Below are positions 48,357 to 57,097 of a stretch of DNA of 64,000 nucleotides, piece after piece. The position numbers and the translations under genes are program-made. The notes under the pieces were generated by a model, which was not told where the DNA came from, did no database searches, and saw only the letters and a program-made list of their open reading frames with translations. The first letter of the stretch is position 1. The number at the start of each line of letters is the position of its first letter. The DNA is from Pseudomonadota bacterium (GTDB lineage: Bacteria > Pseudomonadota > Alphaproteobacteria > Acetobacterales > Acetobacteraceae): positions 7,525 through 71,524 of the forward strand of contig JAJXXT010000160.1 in the NCBI GenBank assembly GCA_021780935.1. The letters run 5' to 3'.

Positions 48357-48387
48357 GATTCAAACCTCCTCAACTGGGAGTTGAATC
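48357..48387 (-). promoter_or_regulatory. Hairpin sequestering the transposase ribosome-binding site
   Basis: In the transposase mRNA, GATTCAA (complement of 48381-48387) pairs with TTGAATC (complement of 48357-48363) and CTCC (48377-48380) pairs with GGAG (48366-48369), leaving a 7-base loop and a 2-base bulge. The paired GGAG is part of the AGGAGG Shine-Dalgarno (48365-48370) and the ATG follows the stem by one base, so the hairpin should block initiation. Masking of the start region is a known control in IS10 and IS200 types. Confidence 0.5.
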
Positions 48388-48440
48388 ACAGGTCGGACTC
48401 CGATTCCTAGGGGTTTCGAACGCCGGCCTCCCGCCCTTGG

Positions 48441-49985
48441 TCAGCCGCCGTCGAGCCGACGCAGCGGCATCGTCCACGCCATGACGGCGCTGATCGCCGG
48501 AAAGCAGGCGATGGTCAGGAACGCGGCGCGGAAAGCGCCCGTGAACTCGCCCTTCACGGCTGCGAGCCGCGCCGGCGGCAGGCCGGACAGTGCCGCCGGA
48601 CCCGCCTCGACCACGCGGGTGAAGAGATGCGCCGTCACCGGGTCACTGAGCGCGATCATCGCAAACAGCACCGCCCCGGTCAGCGCCGCCCCCACCGCGG
48701 AGCCGACGCTGCGCGAAAACTGCACCCCCGCCGCCGCGGCACCGAGCTGCGCCCGCCCCGCGACGAGCTGCACCGTCAGTTGCACCACCGACATCGTCGT
48801 GCCGATACTCAGCGACAGCCAGGCGAACAGGAACGGCAGCTCCCGCACCGTCAGGTCCGGTGCGGCGAACGCCAGGAACACCAGCCCGATCGCCACCAGC
48901 GGCAGCCCGATCGAGGGAAAGATCGCGGTGCGCCCGGTGCGCGCCATCAGCCGGCCCGTCACCAGCGAGCCCACCGCGATCAGCGCGGTCAGCGGCAGCA
49001 GCAGCAGCCCGGTGGTGGAGGCATCGACGCCGCGCACCACCCGCAGATAGATCGGCAGGAACGTGACCAGCGAGACCACCGTGGCGCCGCTGCACAGCGC
49101 CATCACCCCCGCCCGCCAGATCGAGGGGTTGCGCATCAGCCCCACCGGCAGCAGCGGCTGTGGCGCGCGGCGCTCATGGCGGATCAGCAGCCCAAGGGCC
49201 ACGGCGGCAAAGGCCGCGAGCCCGGCGGCGAGCGTCAGATCGTGCACATCCATCCGCTGCGCCTTCTCGAGCGCCAGCAGCAGCGGCGCGATGAACAGCG
49301 CGAATAGCACCGCCCCCGGCGTGTCGAAGCGGAACCGCCCGGCCGGTGCCGCCGCGCGCGGCAGGCGGGTGACGAGGGCGATCGCGACCAGGCCGAACGG
49401 CACGTTGATCAGAAAGATCGAGCGCCAGCCGAAACTCTGCGTGAGCCAGCCGCCGGCGACCGGGCCGAAGGTGGAGGAGCAGACGAAAATGGAGGAAAGC
49501 CAGCCCTGATAACGCGCGCGCTCACGCGGCGGCACCGCCTCGCCGAGCAGCGCCTGGCACAGCGTCATCAGCCCACCGCCGCCCGCACCCTGCAGCACGC
49601 GCGCCGCCGCGAGCAGCGTGACGGAAGGTGCGGCCGCGCACAGCACCGAGGCGCCGATGAAAATGCCAAGCGCCACGAACATCATCCGCTTGCGGCCGAG
49701 CGCGTCGCCAAGCCGCCCATAGACCGGGGCGGCGATGGTCGCGGCCAGCAGGTAGCCGACGACGATCCAGGCGATGCGGTTGAGCTCGCCCATCTCGCCG
49801 GCGATGGAGGGCAGCGCCGTCGAGACGATGGTCTGGTCGATCGCCGCCATGAACATCGGCAGCATGATCGATGGGAAGACCGCGTAGAACAGCCGGCGCG
49901 ACTGGGCACGGTCGATCGGTGGCGCGCCGGCGGTCGGTTCTGGTTGTGGGGTGTCGGCGGCCGATACGGCGGAGGAGGGTGACAT
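48441..49985 (-). CDS. MFS drug exporter, DHA2 (EmrB/QacA) family
   Basis: A 514-residue transporter with about 14 transmembrane helices. MAAIDQTIVSTALPSIAGEMG (motif D1 region), GRLGDALGRKRMM (motif A), and ARVLQGAGGGGLMTLCQALLGE (motif C/B) match proton-driven multidrug exporters of 14 helices. No HlyD-type partner gene is adjacent, so it may act without one, like QacA or MDR-type exporters. It is the first core gene after the low-GC segment and is downstream of accA on the same strand, with 104 bases between. Confidence 0.88.
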   Translation of the reverse strand: MSPSSAVSAADTPQPEPTAGAPPIDRAQSRRLFYAVFPSIMLPMFMAAIDQTIVSTALPSIAGEMGELNRIAWIVVGYLLAATIAAPVYGRLGDALGRKRMMFVALGIFIGASVLCAAAPSVTLLAAARVLQGAGGGGLMTLCQALLGEAVPPRERARYQGWLSSIFVCSSTFGPVAGGWLTQSFGWRSIFLINVPFGLVAIALVTRLPRAAAPAGRFRFDTPGAVLFALFIAPLLLALEKAQRMDVHDLTLAAGLAAFAAVALGLLIRHERRAPQPLLPVGLMRNPSIWRAGVMALCSGATVVSLVTFLPIYLRVVRGVDASTTGLLLLPLTALIAVGSLVTGRLMARTGRTAIFPSIGLPLVAIGLVFLAFAAPDLTVRELPFLFAWLSLSIGTTMSVVQLTVQLVAGRAQLGAAAAGVQFSRSVGSAVGAALTGAVLFAMIALSDPVTAHLFTRVVEAGPAALSGLPPARLAAVKGEFTGAFRAAFLTIACFPAISAVMAWTMPLRRLDGG

Positions 49986-50048
49986 TCCTTACAGTCTCCG
50001 CCTCGCGCTTCGGCCTGTCCAGCGCGTGGCGGTCAGATCAGAGCCCCC

Positions 50049-50090
50049 GGATTGGCGCGTCGGGATTGGCGCCTCCGGATTGGCGCAAGT
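50049..50090. repeat. 14-base tandem repeat, three copies, just past the accA stop
   Basis: GGATTGGCGCGTCG (50049-50062), GGATTGGCGCCTCC (50063-50076) and GGATTGGCGCAAGT (50077-50090) share an identical 10-base core at an exact 14-base period. The last base overlaps the accA stop codon (complement of 50090-50092), so the array begins at the stop and extends downstream. Confidence 0.8.
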
Positions 50091-51058
50091 CAGACCGCGG
50101 CGTCCTGGCCGATGGACAAAAACTTGTCGCGCCGGCGGGTGCGCAGCGCCGCGCCGTCGAGCTCGGCGAGCGGGGCGAGCGCCAGCGCGATGGCGTCGCC
50201 CACGGCGGCAACGGCGGCCTCGGGGTCGCGATGCGCGCCGCCGAGGGGCTCGGCGATGATCCGGTCGATCAGGCGCAGCCGGCGCAGGTCCTCGGCGGTC
50301 AGCTTCAGCGCCTCGGCGGCGGCCGCGGCCTGGGCCTGGTCCTTCCACAGGATCGCCGCACACCCCTCGGGCGAGATCACGGAATAGATGCTGTGCTCCA
50401 GCATCAGCACCGCATCGCCGGTGGCCAGCGCGATGGCGCCGCCCGAACCGCCCTCGCCGACGATGGTGGCGACCAGGGGCACCGGTGCCGCCAGGCAGGC
50501 ATCGATCGACCGGGCGATCGCCTCCGCCTGGCCGCGCGCCTCGGCCTCGATGCCGGGAAACGCCCCGGAGGTGTCCACCAAGCTCAGCACCGGCAGGTTG
50601 AAGCGGCCCGCCAGCTCCATCAGGCGCCGCGCCTTGCGATACCCCTCGGGTTTGCTCATGCCGAAATTATGCGCGACCCGGCTCTCGGTGTCGGAGCCTT
50701 TTTCGGTGCCGAGCACCGCCACCGCCCGGCCGCGAAACCGCCCGATCCCGCCGATGATCGCGGCGTCGTCGGCAAACGCCCGGTCGCCGGCGAGCGGGGT
50801 GAAGTCGGTGATCAGCCCGGCGACATAATCCGTGGCCTTGGGGCGGTCCGGGTGACGGGCGACCTGGGTCTTCTGCCATGGCGTGAGGCGGGCGTAGGTG
50901 GCGCGCAATTCTCGCTCGACCTTGACGGAAAGCCGGCCAACCTCGTCGGCGATGTTGAGCCCGCCGCCCGGACCCTGGGGCTCGGCCATCTGCCGCAGCT
51001 CGTCGATCTTGGCCTCAAGCTCGGCGATCGGCTTTTCGAAGTCCAGGAAGTGTCGCAT
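50090..51058 (-). CDS. accA: Acetyl-CoA carboxylase carboxyltransferase subunit alpha
   Basis: A 322-residue protein starting MRHFLDFEKPIAELEAKIDELR. GFGGIG-type oxyanion and CoA segments appear as AIIGGIGRFRGRAVAVLG, MSKPEGYRKARRLMELA, TIVGEGGSGGAIALA and ISPEGCAAILWKD. With AccD it transfers carboxyl from biotin to acetyl-CoA, making malonyl-CoA for fatty acid synthesis. An upstream in-frame extension was rejected because the conserved N-terminus begins at this ATG. xerD precedes it on the same strand, a common alphaproteobacterial pair. Confidence 0.96.
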   Translation of the reverse strand: MRHFLDFEKPIAELEAKIDELRQMAEPQGPGGGLNIADEVGRLSVKVERELRATYARLTPWQKTQVARHPDRPKATDYVAGLITDFTPLAGDRAFADDAAIIGGIGRFRGRAVAVLGTEKGSDTESRVAHNFGMSKPEGYRKARRLMELAGRFNLPVLSLVDTSGAFPGIEAEARGQAEAIARSIDACLAAPVPLVATIVGEGGSGGAIALATGDAVLMLEHSIYSVISPEGCAAILWKDQAQAAAAAEALKLTAEDLRRLRLIDRIIAEPLGGAHRDPEAAVAAVGDAIALALAPLAELDGAALRTRRRDKFLSIGQDAAV

Positions 51059-51123
51059 GCGCCCGGGGCTAGCATCTTTCAGCGCGCCGGTCAGGGGGGG
51101 AGGGGGCAGGTGCGGGCCTGGGG

Positions 51124-52026
51124 TCAGCCGCGCTCGGTTCGGCGGGCGAGCGGATGGTGCGCCTCGACGAGCCTGGCAAGGCGCTCGGCCTGGACGTGCG
51201 TGTAGATCTCGGTGGTCGCGATGTCGGCGTGACCGAGCAAAAGCTGTAACGAGCGCAGATCCGCGCCACGCGCGAGCATGTGGCTGGCGAAGGCGTGGCG
51301 CAGCACGTGCGGCGAGACCCGGGCCGGGTCGAGCCCGGCGGCGAGCGCCGTGCGCTTCAGCATCAGCCAGAAACCCTGGCGGGTGAGCGGGCGCGCCGGC
51401 GCACGGCCGGGAAACAGCCATCCGGAACCATGGGAGCCGGCCGCCGGCAGGCTTCGCGCCGCCGCCCGTGCCGCCTCCGACAGCGGCACCATGCGGTCCT
51501 TGCCGCCCTTGCCGCGCACCAGCAGCATCCGCCCCTCGGTGTTCAGCGCGGCGCGGCGCAGGCCGAGCAGCTCCGAGACCCGGAGCCCCGTAGCGTAGAG
51601 CAACTCCAGCGCCGCGGTCATCGTCGCCGCCTCGCCGGGCTCCGGCAGGGCGCGGGCGGCGGCGAGCAGCGCGTCCACCTCCGCCTCGGTCAGGAGTTTC
51701 GGCAGGCGGCTGGGCAGGCGCGGCGAGTCGAGCCCGGCGGCGGGGTCGTCGGCGCGGACCTGCTCGCGCAGCAGGTGTCGATAGAACTGTCGCAGCGCCG
51801 AGAGCTTGCGCGCGGCACTGCGCGCCGCAATCCCCTCCGCCTCAAGTTGCGCGAGGAAGCCGCGCAGGCTCGCCTCGGAGGCGGTGGCGAGCTCCTCGCC
51901 CCGCCCCGCCGCAAACGCGGCGAACCCTTCGAGGTCGCGGCGATAGGCCAGCAGCGTGTTGCGCGCCGCCCCGCGCTCGGCGGCGAGCATTTCGAGAAAA
52001 GCCTCGAGGTGGCGCAAGCCGCTCAT
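51124..52026 (-). CDS. xerD: Tyrosine recombinase XerD
   Basis: A 300-residue tyrosine recombinase. The N-terminal SAM-like core-binding domain begins RHLEAFLEMLAAERGA; catalytic residues are Arg in ATGLRVSELLGL, Lys in GKGGKDR, His-x-x-Arg in HVLRHAFASH, His in LLGHADIATT and Tyr in EIYTHV, all intact. With XerC it resolves chromosome dimers at dif. The position beside accA and divergent from aroK fits XerD rather than XerC. The ATG at 52092 is an upstream alternative. Confidence 0.92.
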   Translation of the reverse strand: MSGLRHLEAFLEMLAAERGAARNTLLAYRRDLEGFAAFAAGRGEELATASEASLRGFLAQLEAEGIAARSAARKLSALRQFYRHLLREQVRADDPAAGLDSPRLPSRLPKLLTEAEVDALLAAARALPEPGEAATMTAALELLYATGLRVSELLGLRRAALNTEGRMLLVRGKGGKDRMVPLSEAARAAARSLPAAGSHGSGWLFPGRAPARPLTRQGFWLMLKRTALAAGLDPARVSPHVLRHAFASHMLARGADLRSLQLLLGHADIATTEIYTHVQAERLARLVEAHHPLARRTERG

Positions 52027-52170
52027 CGCTGCGTGTCGCCCGTCCCGCGCAGTGATACGAAGCTCTTGAGCAGGATACGCCGCATCGCTCACTCATAGCA
52101 TGAGGAATCCCCTGGGCCACCCGATAATCCGTCTGGGTGCAATCGCCGCCACCGTGCTAGAGCCGCGCGG

Positions 52171-53859
52171 ATGAACGACGACAGCGCCCTCGCCGAGAGC
52201 CAGGCGTCACCGGCCGCGGCCAACCTGCCCGCCGGGCGCAGCATCGTGCTGGTCGGCATCATGGGCGCGGGCAAGACCTCCATCGGCCGTCGCCTGGCCG
52301 CCCGGCTCGGCCTGCCGTTCCGCGACGCCGACCTCGAGATCGAGCAGGCGGCGGGATGCTCGATCGCGGAAATTTTTGCGCGTTTCGGCGAGCCGGCCTT
52401 CCGCGACGGCGAGAAGCGCGTGATCAAGCGTCTGCTCGCGGCGGAGCCGATCGTGCTCGCCGCTGGCGGCGGCGCCTATATGGACCCGCAGACGCGCGCC
52501 GTGATCCGCGCCAGCGCTGTCTCGGTCTGGCTGCGCTCCACGCTGCCCGTGCTGCTGCGCCGCGTCGCGCACCGCACGCACCGCCCGCTGCTCAACGCCG
52601 ACGACCCGGAGGTGGTGCTGCGGCGGCTGATCGAGCTGCGCTACCCCGTCTACGCCGAGGCCGACATCACCGTCGATTGCGGCGACGAACCGCCGGAGGC
52701 GACGACCGAGGCGGTGCTGCGGGCACTGGCCGAGCACCGCCCGCCGCGGCGCCTGCCGGTCGCACTGACGGGCGGTGGCTATGACGTCACGGTGGGCGAG
52801 GGGTTGCTCGCGAAGGCGGGCAGCCTGCTGGGGCCGGTGCTGCCGCAGCGCCGCGCGGTGGTGGTGACGGACGACCATGTGGCCGGGCTGCATGCAGGTG
52901 CGCTGCTCTCGGGGCTCTCGCAGGCCGGGTTCGAGACCGGCGAGCCGATTGTGCTGCCGGCGGGGGAAACCACGAAATCGGCCGAAGCGTATCTGGCGCT
53001 GGCGAGCGAGTTGCTCGACCGGCGGGTGGAACGGCGCACCGCGGTGATCGCGCTGGGCGGCGGCGTCGTCGGCGACCTTGCCGGCTTCGCGGCGGCCACG
53101 GTGCTGCGCGGCCTGCCGTTCGTGCAGGTGCCGACGACCCTGCTCGCCCAGGTCGATTCGAGCGTCGGCGGCAAGACCGGGATCAACACCCGCCACGGCA
53201 AGAACTTGCTCGGTGCGTTCCACCAGCCGCGGGCGGTCCTCGCGGACATGGGCGTGCTCGCGACCCTGCCGGGGCGCGAGCTGCGCGCCGGCTATGCCGA
53301 GATCGCCAAGGCCGGGCTGATCGGCGATGCGCCCTTCTTCACCTGGTGCGAGGCCAACGCCGCCGCCCTGCTGGCGGGCGATGCTGGCGTACAGGCGGAG
53401 GCGGTGTGGCGGGCCTGCGCCTTCAAGGCGCGCGTGGTCGGCGACGACGAGCGCGAGGAAAAGCCGAATGACGGCCGCGCGCTGCTCAATCTCGGCCACA
53501 CGTTCGGCCACGCGATCGAGGCCGAGTGCGGCTATGGCCAGGTGCTGCACGGCGAGGCCGTGGCGGTCGGGCTCGGGCTCGCGTTCCGGCTTTCGGCCCG
53601 GCTCGGCCACTGCGACGCCTCACTGGCGGACCGCATCGAGGCGCATCTGGAGGCGTGCGGCCTGCCGGCGACAACCGGGCATCTCAACCGCCGGCTTTCC
53701 GCCGACCGCCTCGTCGCCCACATGGCGCGTGACAAAAAGATACGCGACGGGCGACTTGCCTTCGTGCTCGCGCGCGGTATTGGCAAAGCGTTCACCAGTA
53801 CCGACGTGCCGCCGGAAGCCGTGCTGGAGGTGCTGCGGGAGCAGGGCTGCGCCGACTGA
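52171..53859 (+). CDS. aroKB: Fused shikimate kinase and 3-dehydroquinate synthase
   Basis: A 562-residue bifunctional protein. Residues about 23-190 are shikimate kinase: Walker A GIMGAGKTSIG, substrate DADLEIEQ and GGGAYMD, and lid region RTHRPLL. From about residue 195 to the end is dehydroquinate synthase: GGGVVGDLAGFAAATVLRG (NAD), KTGINTRHGKNLLGAFHQP and LNLGHTFGHAIE (zinc His). Both active sites look complete. The joining segment EHRPPRRLPVAL has no stop, so one polypeptide carries two non-consecutive shikimate pathway steps. Separate aroK and aroB are usual in relatives. Confidence 0.95.
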   Translation: MNDDSALAESQASPAAANLPAGRSIVLVGIMGAGKTSIGRRLAARLGLPFRDADLEIEQAAGCSIAEIFARFGEPAFRDGEKRVIKRLLAAEPIVLAAGGGAYMDPQTRAVIRASAVSVWLRSTLPVLLRRVAHRTHRPLLNADDPEVVLRRLIELRYPVYAEADITVDCGDEPPEATTEAVLRALAEHRPPRRLPVALTGGGYDVTVGEGLLAKAGSLLGPVLPQRRAVVVTDDHVAGLHAGALLSGLSQAGFETGEPIVLPAGETTKSAEAYLALASELLDRRVERRTAVIALGGGVVGDLAGFAAATVLRGLPFVQVPTTLLAQVDSSVGGKTGINTRHGKNLLGAFHQPRAVLADMGVLATLPGRELRAGYAEIAKAGLIGDAPFFTWCEANAAALLAGDAGVQAEAVWRACAFKARVVGDDEREEKPNDGRALLNLGHTFGHAIEAECGYGQVLHGEAVAVGLGLAFRLSARLGHCDASLADRIEAHLEACGLPATTGHLNRRLSADRLVAHMARDKKIRDGRLAFVLARGIGKAFTSTDVPPEAVLEVLREQGCAD

Positions 53860-53897
53860 CGGTGCTACATTTCGCGAGCGGAAGGGTACGATTACCC

Positions 53898-55214
53898 ATG
53901 CGTATCTCGGTTTTCGGAATTGGCTATGTCGGCGCCGTCGCGTGCGGCTGTCTGGCGCGTATGGGCCACGAGGTCGTCGGCGTCGATGTCGCTGGGGCGA
54001 AGGTGGCGTTGCTCGGCTCCGGCCGTTCGCCGATCGTGGAGGCGCAGATCGGTGAGATCATTGCCGATGCGGTATCTTCCGGCCGCCTGACCGCGACCAG
54101 CGATGTCGAGGCGGCGGTGGCGCGAACGGAGCTTTCCTTCATCGCCGTGGGAACGCCGAGCGGACCCGACGGTGCGCTGTCGATGGCGGCCGTCGAGCAG
54201 GTCTGTGCAGCGATCGGACGCGGCCTGCGCGATAAGCCGACACCGCACGCTGTGGTGATGCGTTCCACGGTCCCGCCGGGTACGGGGGACGAGCGGGCGT
54301 TGCCGATACTGATCCGGGAGTCCGGACGGGCGCCCGGGCAGGGTCTGGACTATTATTCCAATCCCGAGTTTTTGCGCGAGGGAACGGCGGTCGCGGATTT
54401 CCACGCGCCGCCAATGACATTGATTGGCGCCGTGGCGGGTGACGATGCGGCGGTCCTCCGCGCGCTCTACGCCCCGATTCCCGGGGCGGTACACGTAGTG
54501 CCACTGCGGGTCGCGGAGAGCGTGAAATACCTCTCCAACGCCTACCACGCGGTGAAGCTCGCCTTCGCCAACGAGGCGGGGCAGGTTCTCGCGGCGCACG
54601 GGGTCGATGCGCCGGAGGCGTTCCGCCTGTTCCGCGAAGACCGGGTATTGAATGTTTCGCCGGCGTATCTTCGCCCCGGCTTTGCGTTTGGCGGATCCTG
54701 CCTGCCCAAGGATGTGCGCGGCATTCTGGCGCTGGGTGCGATGAAGCACGTCGCGACCCCGTTTCTATCGAGCGTGCTGCCGAGTAACGATGCACTGGTG
54801 GAGAGCGCCTTTGCGCGCATTGCCGCGGGCGGGCGGCAGAAGATCGCGCTGTTCGGTCTGGCCTTCAAACCCGGCACCGACGATCTGCGGGAGTCGCCGT
54901 TCGTGGCGCTCGCGGAACGTTTGATCGGACGAGGGTACGAACTTGCGATTTTCGACCGGCATGTGCAAGTCGCGCGGCTGGTCGGTAGCAACCGCGCCTA
55001 TATCGAACGCGAAATCCCGCATCTGGAGCGGCTTTTGGCCACCGATGCGGCAGTGACCGCGCGCGATTGCCGCACCGCGGTGATCGGCCATGTCGGGGAT
55101 GCGGATCTGCCGGCGCTCTGCGCCGCGCTGACCGACCAGCGGGTGATCGACCTCGCTTGTGTGCCGGCCCTGCGGAGCCTGACGGGTATCGCCTATGAGG
55201 GTATCTGCTGGTGA
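53898..55214 (+). CDS. Nucleotide-sugar 6-dehydrogenase, GDP-mannose dehydrogenase-like
   Basis: A 438-residue protein starting MRISVFGIGYVGAVACGC. The N-terminal Rossmann fold, SNPEFLREGTAVADFHAPPMT, the catalytic Cys in FGGSCLPKDVRG and GLAFKPGTDDLRESPF are the UDP-glucose/GDP-mannose dehydrogenase pattern. The SNPEFLREGTAV...PPMT wording is closest to AlgD-type GDP-mannose 6-dehydrogenases, which make GDP-mannuronate for alginate-like polymers. It is followed after 24 bases by a glycosyltransferase, so a surface polysaccharide role is likely. The exact nucleotide sugar is not certain. Confidence 0.87.
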   Translation: MRISVFGIGYVGAVACGCLARMGHEVVGVDVAGAKVALLGSGRSPIVEAQIGEIIADAVSSGRLTATSDVEAAVARTELSFIAVGTPSGPDGALSMAAVEQVCAAIGRGLRDKPTPHAVVMRSTVPPGTGDERALPILIRESGRAPGQGLDYYSNPEFLREGTAVADFHAPPMTLIGAVAGDDAAVLRALYAPIPGAVHVVPLRVAESVKYLSNAYHAVKLAFANEAGQVLAAHGVDAPEAFRLFREDRVLNVSPAYLRPGFAFGGSCLPKDVRGILALGAMKHVATPFLSSVLPSNDALVESAFARIAAGGRQKIALFGLAFKPGTDDLRESPFVALAERLIGRGYELAIFDRHVQVARLVGSNRAYIEREIPHLERLLATDAAVTARDCRTAVIGHVGDADLPALCAALTDQRVIDLACVPALRSLTGIAYEGICW

Positions 55215-55238
55215 TTGGGCGGATCGGGTGAGGGTGGG

Positions 55239-56432
55239 GTGAGCCGGCCGCGGCTGCTGTTTGTCTCACCGCGTTTCCTGTTTCCGCTCGACCAGGGCGG
55301 GCGGATCCGCACCGCGGGCATCCTGCGGGCGATGAAAGGTGGTGCCTTCGAGGTCACGCTCGCCTCGCCGGTGCCGGCGGATGTAGAACGATTTGCGGGC
55401 GAGATCGACGGCGTGTGCGACCGCTTCGTTGCCTGGCCAGAGCCGCGTCGTGCGGCATTTGCGCGGGTGATGATGCTGGCTGGTCGTCTGCCGGTCGCGG
55501 TGGCGTGGGACCGGTCAGCTACGGCCAGCCGCGTGGTCGCCGAGGCTCTGGGGCAGACAGACCTTCTGGTCGCCGACTTCCCCCACGCGGCGGTGCTGCT
55601 GGAGCGGGTGCCGGCGCGGTCGGTGATCTTCACGCATAACGTGGAGGCGGAGATTTTTGAGCGCCACGCGAAAGTTGCGCGCTGGCCGATGCGACGGGTC
55701 TGGGCGAGCCAGGCGCGCAAGATGCGCCGGTTCGAGGGTGAGACGCTGCGCCGGTTTGCGACCGCGATCGCGGTCTCACGGCGCGACAGCGAGGTGATCG
55801 CGCGCAACTACTCGCATCCCCGCGTGCGGCCGATCGCAACCGGCGTTGATCTGGATTTTCACGCCTACACGGAGCCGGCGGCAAGCGTGCCGACCGGGGG
55901 CGGCGTGGTGGTGTTCAGCGGCGCGATGGATTGGCCCGCCAACATCGACGGGTTGCGTTTTCTGATGGAGGCGGTCTGGCCGATCGTGCGTGCCCGGCGG
56001 CCATCGGTGCGCGGTGTCGGGGTGGGACGCAATCCGTCCGCTGCGCTGCGCGAGCAGGGGGCCAGGCTGGGCTGGAGTTTCACCGGGTATGTTGATGACG
56101 TGCGCCCACATGTGCGGGCGGCCGATGTCAGCGTGATCCCGCTGCGCGTCGGCAGTGGTACACGGCTCAAGGCATTCGAGGCGATGGCGGCGGGGCGGCC
56201 AATGGTCGCCACGACGCTGGGCGTCGAGGGGCTCGACGTGACTCACGGCGAGCATCTGCTGGTGGCCGACGATGCGCCGGCATTCGCCGAGGCCATCCTG
56301 CGCCTGCTGGATGACGACGCGCTGCGCCTCGGCATGGCGCGTGCCGCGCGTGGCCTGGTGGAGGCGAAATTCGGCTGGGACGTGGTTGGTCGCGCCTTCG
56401 AGGCGATCTGCCTGGAAGCGCTCGAGACCTGA
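55239..56432 (+). CDS. Glycosyltransferase family 4 protein
   Basis: A 397-residue GT-B fold transferase. The N-terminus SRPRLLFVSPRFLFPLDQGG is typical, with the donor-site motif in VSVIPLRVGSGTRLKAFEAMAAGRPMVATTLGVEGL, and FTGYVDDVRPHVRAADV. It transfers a sugar from a nucleotide donor to a growing glycan on the cytoplasmic face of the membrane. The start is taken at a GTG after GAGGG; a TTG at 55215 is possible. It forms a two-gene unit with the dehydrogenase upstream. Confidence 0.87.
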   Translation: MSRPRLLFVSPRFLFPLDQGGRIRTAGILRAMKGGAFEVTLASPVPADVERFAGEIDGVCDRFVAWPEPRRAAFARVMMLAGRLPVAVAWDRSATASRVVAEALGQTDLLVADFPHAAVLLERVPARSVIFTHNVEAEIFERHAKVARWPMRRVWASQARKMRRFEGETLRRFATAIAVSRRDSEVIARNYSHPRVRPIATGVDLDFHAYTEPAASVPTGGGVVVFSGAMDWPANIDGLRFLMEAVWPIVRARRPSVRGVGVGRNPSAALREQGARLGWSFTGYVDDVRPHVRAADVSVIPLRVGSGTRLKAFEAMAAGRPMVATTLGVEGLDVTHGEHLLVADDAPAFAEAILRLLDDDALRLGMARAARGLVEAKFGWDVVGRAFEAICLEALET

Positions 56433-56583
56433 CGCATATCGAGCAGTTGCCCCGAAACGCGGATGGGGCTTGCAACGGCGCCGACCGCAACACAAACATG
56501 GCGCAAATGGGCGGCGGCGCCCACCTTATAGACAAGTTTCAGCCTGACCGTGTCCGGCCGAGCCCGATCCAAGCTGTTGTTAG

Positions 56584-56638
56584 GGCTAGCAACCTCATCA
56601 GTCAGCCCGTTTTCGGTCTGACTGCTATTGCTCTAGCC
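56584..56638. terminator. Nested hairpins between glycosyltransferase and rpmB (convergent)
   Basis: CAGTCAG (56599-56605) pairs with CTGACTG (56618-56624), with an inner CCG/CGG pair closing a TTTT loop. An outer GGCTAG (56584-56589) pairs with CTAGCC (56633-56638). It lies downstream of both convergent genes and probably terminates rpmB and the glycosyltransferase. No long T-run follows. Confidence 0.5.
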
Positions 56639-56649
56639 GCCCGGGTGAT

Positions 56650-56943
56650 TCATGCCGCTTTTTTCGCGGCCGCGCGCAGTACGCGCCGCTTCAGGGTCAG
56701 CGCCTCGGGCGGCAGCATGCGGTCCGGGGTGGCGAGCAGAAAGGCGTCGATGCCGCCGTTGCGTTCCACGGTGCGGATGCCGCGGGTCGACAGTCGCATT
56801 TTCACGGCGTGACCGAGCACGTCTGACAGCAGCGACGTGACTTGCAGATTGGGCAGAAAACGCCGGCGCGTCTTGTTGTTAGCATGGCTGACATTGTTGC
56901 CGGCCTGCACGGACTTACCGGTGATCTCGCATCGGCGCGACAT
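56650..56943 (-). CDS. rpmB: 50S ribosomal protein L28
   Basis: A 97-residue protein starting [34 protein letters not shown], the conserved L28 N-terminus, with the short C-terminal extension usual in alphaproteobacteria. It is a large-subunit structural protein. It is transcribed alone, with its own clear promoter and a convergent hairpin at its end. Confidence 0.97.
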   Translation of the reverse strand: MSRRCEITGKSVQAGNNVSHANNKTRRRFLPNLQVTSLLSDVLGHAVKMRLSTRGIRTVERNGGIDAFLLATPDRMLPPEALTLKRRVLRAAAKKAA

Positions 56944-56977
56944 CGGAGAACCCTCGATAGCATGAATGAAGACCGGA

Positions 56978-57006
56978 CTTATTTCAGAGCGGCGGGCAGG
57001 CGTCAA
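56978..57006 (-). promoter_or_regulatory. rpmB promoter
   Basis: On the minus strand TTGACG (complement of 57001-57006, within CTTGACG) is followed by exactly 17 bases and AATAAG (complement of 56978-56983). The -35 matches the alphaproteobacterial CTTGAC consensus and the -10 matches four of six. It lies about 35 bases before the rpmB start, with room for a short leader. Confidence 0.6.
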
Positions 57007-57097
57007 GCAAGCGCGCGGGGGGGCTCTTATGCCGGCCCGTCTCGTCCGGCCCGGTGTCCGTGTGATCCGGACTGCGCTTTGCGGCGCGCGGTTTACG

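Noticed and set aside
46823..48440. A complete insertion sequence or transposon ends around the low-GC gene
   Set aside because: No terminal inverted repeats or target duplication could be matched, and the transposase lacks its catalytic C-terminal half.
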